Source: Pantoea sp. SOD02
Lineage (GTDB): Bacteria; Pseudomonadota; Gammaproteobacteria; Enterobacterales; Enterobacteriaceae
NCBI RefSeq assembly: GCF_024707505.1
Contig: NZ_CP102604.1
Span: forward strand, 992,001 to 1,056,000
DNA length: 64,000 nucleotides
Reading direction: 5' to 3'
This document shows, piece by piece, positions 1 to 6,213 of this stretch. The notes beneath the pieces are model-generated. The model saw only the letters and a program-made list of their open reading frames with translations, ran no database searches and was not told where the DNA came from. Both the position numbers and the translations under genes were made by a program. Position 1 is the first letter of the stretch. Each line of letters opens with the position of its first letter.

Positions 1-234
1 AAAACGGTGCCCATTTTTTTTGCTTTCGATCCACTCATTCCAAGAGCTTTTTGATTTATTTCTGTCATCTATGGCGGGCTCGCGGCTTTTCACCCATTTT
101 TTCCTTTAGATGCTGGTCTTATAGCTACAGAACAATCCTGAAAACCCCTGTCAGAACAAGCGATATAGCACTGAACACTGGTTTCGGCCTAACCGAAAGG
201 GATAATGATTGTCCAGCTTCATTGATAAAAGCGG

Positions 235-262
235 TTGGGTAGTAAACTGCCGGTAATATAAA
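235..262 (+). promoter_or_regulatory. Candidate promoter and operator of the phage-type repressor
   Basis: A TATAAA box at 257-262 lies 16 bp after TTGGGT at 235-240. Between them, 243-257 reads TAAACTGCCGGTAAT, 10 of 15 positions matching the palindrome at 318-332. This layout would let the downstream repressor control its own synthesis. The -35 box is poor, so the promoter is tentative. The rest of 1-324 is AT-rich; no convincing gene, and no cro-like reading frame on the minus strand, was seen there. Confidence 0.4.
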
Positions 263-317
263 ATGAACTGGTAGCAAAAATGAAAATAACATTCAGTCTT
301 TTACTGAAGGCAGATTA

Positions 318-332
318 TTAACTGATGGTTAA
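318..332. promoter_or_regulatory. Palindromic operator over the repressor start codon
   Basis: TTAACTGATGGTTAA is an inverted repeat with TTAAC/GTTAA arms around a 5-bp centre. The centre contains the ATG start codon of the repressor at 325. Near copies recur at 1108-1122 and 1130-1144 before the N-like gene, as expected for oR- and oL-type operators of one repressor. Binding here should also block the repressor's own transcription. Confidence 0.6.
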
Positions 333-1056
333 AAAAGAGAGTACGAGACAAGCATTCACTGCCAGGCTGATTGCCGCATGCGAAAGCGCGGGAATTGTCG
401 GACATGGACGAAACAAACAGGTTGCGCTTGCGCTGCAAGAGAGGGGATGCAAGATCTCAACGCCGGGGGTGTGGAAATGGTTTAACGGACAATCGATACC
501 TGATGATAATAATTTACTGGCGCTTAGCCAGTTACTCGACGTGCGCGTTGAGTGGCTGCAATTTGGCATGGAAAAACCGGCCGTTTTGCTAACGCAGCGC
601 AGTTTGGTGAATCCACAGCATCTGTTTCGCGTTGAAAGTTTGGATATCGGCCAGCACGGCGTGCGCAGTAGTTCTACGCGCGATGAACTGGTGGAGACCA
701 TTCAAGCCATTGAATATGGGCTGGAAGAGGCGCGGGTGCTGTTTAACGGCCGCCCGGCTGAAAACATTCGCCTCATCGCGCTCAACAGCGATTCGATGGC
801 TGGCACCTTCGCGCCGCGCGATCAGCTGTTTGTCGATATCAGCGTGCATCGCTTCGACGGCGATGGCATTTATCTGTTCACGCTTGACGATCAGCTCTAT
901 CTCAAACGCCTGCAACTTCAGCACAAAAAAGTCGCGGTGATCTCCGATAACAAGCGCTATGAAACCTGGTATCTCACGCTGGAAGAAGCCAGGACGCTGC
1001 AAGTGGTGGCGCGGGTGATCATGAGCCAGGCGCGGGATTATCAAATTCTAGGCTGA
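325..1056 (+). CDS. CI-like phage repressor (HTH plus S24 peptidase-fold domain)
   Basis: A 243-residue regulator with an N-terminal XRE-type helix-turn-helix (about residues 10-80, including the segment GVWKWFNGQSIPDDNNLLAL) and a C-terminal LexA/CI-like S24 domain (about 145-240). The S24 serine-lysine dyad is visible as S157 in SDSM and K194 in LYLKR. No Ala-Gly or Cys-Gly dipeptide occurs in the linker (about 100-150), where lambda CI and LexA are cut. The dyad is therefore present but self-cleavage is uncertain, and induction might need an antirepressor or an atypical site. The gene lies just before a pL-like promoter, nut site and N-like gene on the same strand, the order of lambda's leftward cI-pL-N segment. 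Its likely role is to keep the lysis operon silent. Confidence 0.88.
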   Translation: MVKKESTRQAFTARLIAACESAGIVGHGRNKQVALALQERGCKISTPGVWKWFNGQSIPDDNNLLALSQLLDVRVEWLQFGMEKPAVLLTQRSLVNPQHLFRVESLDIGQHGVRSSSTRDELVETIQAIEYGLEEARVLFNGRPAENIRLIALNSDSMAGTFAPRDQLFVDISVHRFDGDGIYLFTLDDQLYLKRLQLQHKKVAVISDNKRYETWYLTLEEARTLQVVARVIMSQARDYQILG

Positions 1057-1107
1057 TCACAAAACGCCAGATTGCGACAAAAAAATATTTTGGCTGAAAT
1101 CATAAAT

Positions 1108-1144
1108 TTAACTGATGGTAAATAAAAAATTAACCATTGGTGTT
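1108..1144. promoter_or_regulatory. Paired operators next to the pL-like promoter
   Basis: Two copies of the 318-332 palindrome lie 22 bp apart. At 1108-1122, TTAACTGATGGTAAA differs only in the right half-site. At 1130-1144, TTAACCATTGGTGTT matches the motif read on the opposite strand at 11 of 15 positions. The second copy touches the -35 box at 1144-1149, so repressor binding would block the promoter, as at lambda oL. Confidence 0.62.
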
Positions 1145-1172
1145 TGCCAATGCATTAGAACCTGTTAATAAT
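1144..1172 (+). promoter_or_regulatory. pL-like promoter of the N-lysis operon
   Basis: TTGCCA at 1144-1149 and AATAAT at 1167-1172 each match the sigma-70 consensus in five of six positions, with the ideal 17-bp spacer. Transcription should begin near 1179, about 35 nt before boxA, so the nut site would be transcribed immediately. The operators at 1108-1144 abut the -35 box. Confidence 0.65.
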
Positions 1173-1212
1173 TTGAGCATGGATGGACAACATATCTGCT
1201 CACGGATGAGCC

Positions 1213-1245
1213 CGCTCTTAAACAATTGAGGCGCTGCACAAGCGC
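1213..1245 (+). promoter_or_regulatory. nut site (boxA and boxB) for N antitermination
   Basis: CGCTCTTA at 1213-1220 is identical to lambda boxA. After a 10-nt spacer, GCGCTGCACAAGCGC at 1231-1245 forms a 5-bp stem with a 5-nt loop, the geometry of boxB; its stem equals that of P22 boxB as I remember it. It lies between the pL-like promoter and an N-like gene whose arginine-rich segment resembles P22 N. The loop is GCACA rather than a GNRNA-type loop, so it may show altered specificity. Confidence 0.82.
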
Positions 1246-1253
1246 GATACATA

Positions 1254-1282
1254 CCATCCAAAGTTAGTGAACTTTGGGATGG
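1254..1282 (+). promoter_or_regulatory. Long hairpin between nut and the N-like gene
   Basis: CCATCCAAAGTT at 1254-1265 pairs with 1270-1282 through 12 base pairs and one bulged base, around an AGTG loop. No U-run follows, so it is not a standard terminator. In lambda the leader between nutL and N holds an RNase III-sensitive hairpin used in N autoregulation. This structure is in the equivalent place and could act the same way (inference). Confidence 0.5.
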
Positions 1283-1471
1283 GGTGGATACGCACTTTGC
1301 AGCGTTGTCAGTTGCCCTCTGTTTTTCACTCTCCTCTACTTCACCCTGGTCGCGAATGCAGCCGGGCGAGTTGACGTCGAGTATTTTCCAGAGGAACAGC
1401 GAACGCGTCGGCATCAGCCGCATCGCCATGCCTGCCACCCCATCGCCAAAGACTCATTAACAGGAGGAGTT

Positions 1472-1750
1472 ATGGCGATTATTCAGTACGGGAAGTCAGT
1501 ATTTACCGGCAATGCACGCACGCGCCGCCATCGGCGACGCCAGTCCCTCAGCCGCCTTAAGCGCAGCATCGATAGCGCACTTGGCATCGAATACGAAAAT
1601 GTCACCCTGCGTACTGCTGAGCGTATCTGCCAGCGCCAGACGCTGTCGCGCGTTGATTGCGCCGTGTTAGCGCCCGTTCGCGTTCAGCAGGAACAGGCGA
1701 GCGTTGATAACTGCTGTTTGCCCCATGTTTATTTGTACGCCGTGCGCTAA
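1472..1750 (+). CDS. P22-type N antitermination protein
   Basis: A 92-residue basic protein. Its N-terminus (MAIIQYGKSVFTGNARTRRH, then RRRQS) closely parallels the P22 N protein as I recall it, which begins with a YGKS..GNAKTRRHERRR segment; that arginine-rich stretch binds boxB RNA. A C-terminal LPHVYLYA also resembles the P22 N tail. The ATG at 1472 is chosen because AGGAGG sits just upstream at 1462-1467; longer upstream frames lack this. A good boxA/boxB lies 230 bp before it. N proteins modify RNA polymerase at nut so that it reads through downstream terminators; here those would lie before or within the lysis genes. The amino-acid parallel comes from memory, not a search. Confidence 0.82.
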   Translation: MAIIQYGKSVFTGNARTRRHRRRQSLSRLKRSIDSALGIEYENVTLRTAERICQRQTLSRVDCAVLAPVRVQQEQASVDNCCLPHVYLYAVR

Positions 1751-1813
1751 ACCTGCATCACTTTCCCCAGTTTTAAACGGAACGTTTCATTGTTGCTCAC
1801 TGTTTAACCATTC

Positions 1814-1850
1814 TTGAGCGTTTCGCTTATCTGATAACGCGCTCAATGTT
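1814..1850 (+). terminator. Weak terminator-like hairpin before the lysis genes
   Basis: TTGAGCG at 1814-1820 pairs with CGCTCAA at 1840-1846 across a 19-nt loop and is followed by TGTTTTAAA. This lies between the N-like gene and the endolysin, where an N-sensitive terminator would be expected. The long loop and short U-run make it a weak candidate. Confidence 0.35.
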
Positions 1851-1932
1851 TTAAACGATCAGCGGAATTTATGTTTTTTGCCGTTTTGCGCAGCCATTTT
1901 CGGACTGTTGCGCCCGTCAAAGAGGAATTTCT

Positions 1933-2400
1933 ATGAGCCAGATTATTGCCATCCTGAATTTTGAAGAGGGTTACCGCGAAGCGCCTTATCTCGACACGCA
2001 GGGTTTCCCCACGGTCGCGGGCGGCATTCGCATTGGCCCCAAAGGTGCCTCGCTCAGCAACTACATCTTCCAGGTGCCGCGTCCGGTGGGCGATGTGTGG
2101 AAGCAGTGCATTGTCGAGGGCAAGGTGCAGCAGATGCATCAACGTGCGCTGGTGCAGCAGGCGCTGGCCAAATGCAATGAAGCGCGCTGCGATGTGCTGA
2201 TCAGCATGGGCTATCAACTGGGTATCGATGGATTGGCGATGTTTCGCGGCATGCTCACCGCGATTACCCAGGGCGACTTCAACAGCGCGGCGAACGCCAT
2301 GCTCGATAGCCTGTGGGCGCGTCAAACTTCGGGCCGCGCGCGGCGCCATGCCGAAGTGATGCGCAGCGGCACCTATGACATCTATCGGGGGCTGCTATGA
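1933..2400 (+). CDS. T4-lysozyme-type endolysin (glycoside hydrolase family 24)
   Basis: A 155-residue muramidase that cuts the peptidoglycan glycan strand during lysis. The catalytic triad of T4 lysozyme has equivalents in E12 (before Gly), D21 (in LDTQG) and T27, with the exact 9- and 6-residue spacings of T4 E11-D20-T26. The C-terminal segment LWARQTSGRARRHAEVMRSG is also typical of the family. There is no signal peptide or signal-anchor, so it should need the adjacent holin to reach the wall. RBS AGAGGAA at 1920-1926. The stop overlaps the next start (ATGA at 2397), indicating coupled translation with the holin. Confidence 0.9.
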   Translation: MSQIIAILNFEEGYREAPYLDTQGFPTVAGGIRIGPKGASLSNYIFQVPRPVGDVWKQCIVEGKVQQMHQRALVQQALAKCNEARCDVLISMGYQLGIDGLAMFRGMLTAITQGDFNSAANAMLDSLWARQTSGRARRHAEVMRSGTYDIYRGLL

Positions 2401-2747
2401 ATCTGAAATTGCTGATTTTTATCATTGCGGTGCTGCTGGTGATCATTGTGGTGTTGATCATGCAGCGCTTTACCACGCTGGAGTTCGTCAAACATGCGCG
2501 GCTGTTATTCAAAACCTGGTCGGTGTGGCTGGCGTCGCTTGGTTCGATGCTCAGTGCGTGGGTGCAATCGTTTCCCAGCGCTGCGCTTGATGCCTGGAAC
2601 AGCATGCCGCCCGATGTGAAAGAGATTCTGCCGCATAACTATTTGGGGCTGATTGGGGCCTTTATGGTGGCGATGGGCGTGATTGCTCAGTTCGTCCGCC
2701 AGAAAGGCCTTAACCAGCAGAAAATCGCCATGGAGGAAAAAGCATGA
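2397..2747 (+). CDS. Putative holin
   Basis: A 116-residue membrane protein with a hydrophobic N-terminal segment (about residues 4-22), a middle segment with aromatic residues, a second membrane segment near the C-terminus (about 83-100) and a charged tail. The middle part (about 45-80, with a PSAALDAW.SMPPDVKEILP pattern) resembles holins of enterobacterial phages. It sits between the endolysin and the spanin genes with 4-bp overlaps on both sides, the classic holin position. Its expected role is to form the inner-membrane lesion that frees the endolysin. The family call rests on topology and position. Confidence 0.72.
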   Translation: MNLKLLIFIIAVLLVIIVVLIMQRFTTLEFVKHARLLFKTWSVWLASLGSMLSAWVQSFPSAALDAWNSMPPDVKEILPHNYLGLIGAFMVAMGVIAQFVRQKGLNQQKIAMEEKA

Positions 2748-3037
2748 CACTTCTCACCACATTGCTCGGCGGCAGCTGGCATTGGCTGGCCTCGCTGGCG
2801 GGCGTGATTGCCGCGCTGGTCGCCAGCTACTTCGGTGGCAAGAAAATCGGCAAGGTGCAGCAAGCATCCAAATCCGCCGTCGAGCGCGCCGATAAAGCCG
2901 CGGCGCAAGCGGTAGCGGTTAACCAGCAGCAGCAACAGCTGCGCGAGGAGGCCAAACGTGTGGAAGCCAGCAACCTTAATCTTGATGACGCTGCTGCTCG
3001 CGACAAGTTGCAGCAGTCGAAATACCACCAGCCTTGA
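2744..3037 (+). CDS. Inner-membrane spanin (Rz-like)
   Basis: A 97-residue protein with one N-terminal transmembrane segment (about 12-31) followed by an Ala/Gln-rich helical, probably coiled-coil region (about 38-80) that would extend across the periplasm. This is the i-spanin plan. It starts 4 bp inside the holin gene, and the outer-membrane spanin gene begins inside it in another frame. Spanins fuse inner and outer membranes in the last step of Gram-negative lysis. It is shorter than lambda Rz. Confidence 0.8.
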   Translation: MTLLTTLLGGSWHWLASLAGVIAALVASYFGGKKIGKVQQASKSAVERADKAAAQAVAVNQQQQQLREEAKRVEASNLNLDDAAARDKLQQSKYHQP

Positions 3038-3188
3038 AGCTCCCGTCGTAATCGACTCAGCCTGCACCCTTTTTTCCCCGATTTACACCCACGGCAATGA
3101 CGCCGAGCGCATGGACATTCGCACCGTGCGCGCCATCAACAATCACAACGATCTTTGGGATCAGCACTGCGGCCAACCAGCTCACTAA
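2958..3188 (+). CDS. Outer-membrane spanin lipoprotein (Rz1-like)
   Basis: A 76-residue product with a short signal sequence and a lipobox ending ATSC, so the mature protein should begin at a lipidated cysteine. The start is a GTG at 2958 inside the i-spanin gene in a different frame, with GAGGAGG immediately upstream at 2945-2951. Overlapping Rz/Rz1 genes are characteristic of phage spanin pairs. Here the o-spanin extends about 150 bp beyond the end of Rz, so the pair is staggered rather than nested. The mature part is less proline-rich than lambda Rz1. Confidence 0.8.
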   Translation: MWKPATLILMTLLLATSCSSRNTTSLEAPVVIDSACTLFSPIYTHGNDAERMDIRTVRAINNHNDLWDQHCGQPAH

Positions 3189-3239
3189 CGCTGCTCTCTT
3201 GCATTTGCATTACCTACCCGAAAAGCCGAGGAGGCTATA

Positions 3240-4985
3240 ATGATCGAAGTTAACTCTTACGCAGAACTGCGCACCACTGTTCCGGCCAAAAACGGCGATC
3301 TGGCATTCTTACGTCGTTACAACGCGGACTCCACCTTCCACGGTGGCGGTGATTTCACCGGTTTTATCGGCACCACAACGGCGGTCGAAGATGGCGGTAC
3401 GCTGGTGATCGGTAACGGTTTTTACTGGAAACGCGTGATTAACGATCCGTCGGAGATCAACGTGTATCACTTCGGTGCCAAAGGCGATGGTTACGCCAAC
3501 GATACCGATGCCTTTAACCGCATGCTGGCGTGGACGCAAAACTATTCGGGCAATATCACCGCGTTGCCGGTGCGTTTCCCTGGCGGTAAATTCCTGATCA
3601 GCCCAATCGATATCAGCGGCACCGAGCGCGCCTTCTTCGGTTTGCAAGGTGATGATGTGGAGCTGGGTTCGCTGCCGCGTACCACCATTATTTCCGACAA
3701 AAGTGCCAACACGGTGTTCAAGGTGAAGGCGCGTCGTACCTCCATTCGAGGTATCGCGTGGAACGGCCAGGCATCCGCCGATATCACCACCAACAAAAGC
3801 ACCATCACCTCCGATATGTGCAGCAACGTGCAGCCGTTCTTCGAAAACACCTGCATCGAAGGCACCACCGTCAATATCTACTGTTTCCGCGCGCAGAATA
3901 ACGGCGGTACGGTGATCAAAGTGCTGGATACCCTCGACAGTAAATTCGACCAGATTTACACCCTGTATACCTATGCGCGCGTATTTGATGTCGGCTGGTC
4001 AAACTCGCCGAAAGGCGCGTGGGATCACTCCACGGCGATTGAGCTGTGTAACTGTAACTTCCAGACCGGTTACGGCGACGCCACGCTCTACATGCCGCGT
4101 GTGACGCAGGGGATTATTCGCAACGTGTGGATCGAACACACGCGTAATCCGGGCGATCTCTCTGACGGCGGCTGGACGGTGGATACGCTGAACATTGAGG
4201 ATTGCGGCACGCCGTTGAATCTCAACAATGCGCGTGTGGTGATCCGCCAACTCAACCTGCAATCCGGTGCGAAACTCAGTCTGGATGCTGCCGCCGGACG
4301 TTGGTTGTCCACCTTTGAATATGGCTATCGTCGCGACGAAAACTACGGCACCTTCATGACCGGATCGCTGCGCGCCGGCTATTACAGCGGCTACAAAATT
4401 ACCAATAACACCGATACCGATAATTGGTACCGCGTCGGGCAGCTGTTCTTCCCGAACGCCAACCAGCAATGGGTAATGGAGTTTATTGGTAAAGCGGATG
4501 CCACTCAGCCCACCGGCACCGCCGGTTCGCCGGTTAACGTGGCGGCGACCGGTAAAACCTGGGTCAATCTGCAGCGCCTGGAAACGGTGTGGGCCGATGC
4601 CTATCACATGGGGCAACCTGCGGTGCTGGATATTCGCTACAGCCGCGTTGGCACCACCTATGCAGCGGTGTGGGTAAAACTGCGCGCCAACAGTGGCGAT
4701 ACCATGCTCAACCTGAAATGTACCGGTCCAACGCGTTTCGATACCGGTTCCTGCTCGCTGTTCCAGCAGGACTTCTCGGTGGTGACCGATACCACCAAAA
4801 TGGGTGGATTCAAACCGGCGGCACGTTTTGGTCTGCATAACGGATTGGCGGGAATTGGGGCGAATGAGAAAGGGGTGCTAACTGTCGCGACGGCAGCCGG
4901 CACGCCGACCAACGCCACCGCGCCGACGGGCTTTGTGCTGGTCAACATTAACGGTGTCGATCGTAAACTTCCTTATTACGATTGA
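3240..4985 (+). CDS. Tailspike-like beta-helix protein, probable exopolysaccharide depolymerase
   Basis: A 581-residue protein. Near residues 75-95 it carries YHFGAKGDGYANDTDAF, the hallmark start of the pectate-lyase-superfamily right-handed beta-helix found in phage tailspikes and depolymerases. The following region is rich in short Asn/Gly/Thr turns, as expected of stacked coils. There is no signal peptide or membrane segment, so release would require lysis or assembly on a particle. The first 70 residues could be an adaptor domain. It follows the spanin gene by 51 bp with RBS GAGGAGG and ends before a strong terminator, so it is the last gene of the module. Family relatives degrade capsule or EPS; the substrate here is unknown. 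No tail or baseplate gene is present in the window for it to attach to. Confidence 0.75.
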   Translation: MIEVNSYAELRTTVPAKNGDLAFLRRYNADSTFHGGGDFTGFIGTTTAVEDGGTLVIGNGFYWKRVINDPSEINVYHFGAKGDGYANDTDAFNRMLAWTQNYSGNITALPVRFPGGKFLISPIDISGTERAFFGLQGDDVELGSLPRTTIISDKSANTVFKVKARRTSIRGIAWNGQASADITTNKSTITSDMCSNVQPFFENTCIEGTTVNIYCFRAQNNGGTVIKVLDTLDSKFDQIYTLYTYARVFDVGWSNSPKGAWDHSTAIELCNCNFQTGYGDATLYMPRVTQGIIRNVWIEHTRNPGDLSDGGWTVDTLNIEDCGTPLNLNNARVVIRQLNLQSGAKLSLDAAAGRWLSTFEYGYRRDENYGTFMTGSLRAGYYSGYKITNNTDTDNWYRVGQLFFPNANQQWVMEFIGKADATQPTGTAGSPVNVAATGKTWVNLQRLETVWADAYHMGQPAVLDIRYSRVGTTYAAVWVKLRANSGDTMLNLKCTGPTRFDTGSCSLFQQDFSVVTDTTKMGGFKPAARFGLHNGLAGIGANEKGVLTVATAAGTPTNATAPTGFVLVNINGVDRKLPYYD

Positions 4986-5002
4986 GGGCTGGCATCTTTT
5001 TG

Positions 5003-5029
5003 GCGAGGCTTCGGCCTCGCTTTTTTTTT
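5003..5029 (+). terminator. Strong intrinsic terminator of the lysis-tailspike operon
   Basis: GCGAGGC, TTCG tetraloop and GCCTCGC form a 7-bp GC-rich hairpin followed by nine T residues, 18 bp after the tailspike stop codon. Confidence 0.93.
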
Positions 5030-5062
5030 GCAAAAATTTCCTGAATAGTGTGCGGTGATTTA

Positions 5063-5136
5063 CCAGGTCGCCATGAATGGCGACCCTACAAAACCTTGCC
5101 TTATATCCGTAGGGTCGCCATTTATGGCGACCTGGT
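5063..5136. repeat. Pair of GTAGGGT-type intergenic palindromes, inverted
   Basis: Two copies in opposite orientation: CCAGGTCGCCATGAATGGCG at 5063-5082 and its continuation, then GTAGGGTCGCCATTTATGGC at 5109-5128 and its continuation. They lie between two converging operons. See the findings for the genome-wide family. Confidence 0.85.
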
Positions 5137-5142
5137 TGAACA

Positions 5143-6213
5143 TCACCCTTTCGGGAAAATCCACACATGGTTTTCCGGCAGCGCCAGATGGCAGTGCTGT
5201 GGATCGCGCACCTCGGTGCCGTAGGCGCGAATCACAAAATCATCGCCGGAGGTGCGGAACAAATATTCCCAACGATCGCCGAGATACATGCTGGTGAGCA
5301 GCGGCAGTTCCAGCTGGTTTTCGCCCGGCCCCTCAACCAGTTTCACGCGCTCGACGCGGATCACTGCCGTGGCATCCTGGCCGTTTTGCACGCCCGCGCC
5401 CGCTAATCCCCACAACGCCCAGCCTTTGCCCTCGATGCACGCTTTGCCGTCGCGCAGCTCGGTGATTTTGCCGTGCAGCCGATTGTTGCTGCCCATGAAC
5501 TCGGCGGTGAACAGGGTTTTCGGCGAGCCGTACATCTCCTGCGGCGTGCCTTGCTGTTCGATTTTGCCGTTATTGAGCAGCAAAATACGGTCTGAAATCG
5601 CCATCGCCTCATTTTGATCGTGCGTCACCATTAACGCCGACAAGCCCAGTTTGATGATCAACTCGCGCAGGAACACGCGCGCCTCTTCGCGTAGTTTGGC
5701 ATCGAGGTTTGATAACGGTTCATCCAGCAGGATCACCGGCGGGTTGTACACCAGCGCCCGGCCAATCGCCACGCGCTGCTGCTGACCGCCAGAAAGCTGG
5801 TGCGGATGGCGTTTGCCAAGGTGGCCGAGGCCAAGCTGGTTCAACACATCCTGCACGCGTTGGGTGATCTCCGCCGCCGCCACTTTGCGCAGCTTCAGCG
5901 GATAGGCCACGTTCTCAAACACGGTTTTGTGCGGCCACAGCGCGTAGGACTGGAACACCAATCCCAGATTACGTTCTTCCGCTGGGATCTCGCTACGCGG
6001 CGTACCGGCGTAAACCGTATTGTTGCCAATCACAATGGTGCCCTGAGTTGGCTTCTCCAGCCCGGCAACCGCGCGCAGCAGCGTGGTTTTACCGCTGCCA
6101 GACGGCCCAAGCAGGGAAACCACTTCGCCGCGCTGCAAATTCATCGACACGCCTTTCAGCACCGGATTGTCGCCGTACGTTAAGTGCAGGTTCTCGACCG
6201 ATAATTCAATCAT
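5143..6213 (-). CDS. ABC transporter ATP-binding subunit (FbpC/AfuC/PotA-like)
   Basis: A 356-residue ATPase that drives the adjacent permease. Visible are Walker A GPSGSGKTT (K42), the signature LSGGQQQR (about 138), Walker B ILLDEP (about 160), the H-loop VTHDQ and a C-terminal TOBE-like region. The start at 6213 (MIELSV) is chosen over an upstream in-frame ATG because it overlaps the permease stop by 8 bp and has GGAG upstream. It is last in the SBP-permease-ATPase operon. Length and layout fit importers of ferric iron, hexose phosphates, phosphonates or similar anions; the substrate cannot be fixed from the ATPase. Confidence 0.9.
   Translation of the reverse strand: MIELSVENLHLTYGDNPVLKGVSMNLQRGEVVSLLGPSGSGKTTLLRAVAGLEKPTQGTIVIGNNTVYAGTPRSEIPAEERNLGLVFQSYALWPHKTVFENVAYPLKLRKVAAAEITQRVQDVLNQLGLGHLGKRHPHQLSGGQQQRVAIGRALVYNPPVILLDEPLSNLDAKLREEARVFLRELIIKLGLSALMVTHDQNEAMAISDRILLLNNGKIEQQGTPQEMYGSPKTLFTAEFMGSNNRLHGKITELRDGKACIEGKGWALWGLAGAGVQNGQDATAVIRVERVKLVEGPGENQLELPLLTSMYLGDRWEYLFRTSGDDFVIRAYGTEVRDPQHCHLALPENHVWIFPKG

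Noticed and set aside
51-242. Open frame of 63 codons before the repressor gene
   Set aside because: No ribosome-binding site, unusual composition and no recognisable motif; it lies in what should be regulatory DNA.
1-324. cro-like gene opposite the repressor
   Set aside because: Expected on the minus strand in a complete lambdoid immunity region, but no suitable frame with a helix-turn-helix was found before the window edge.
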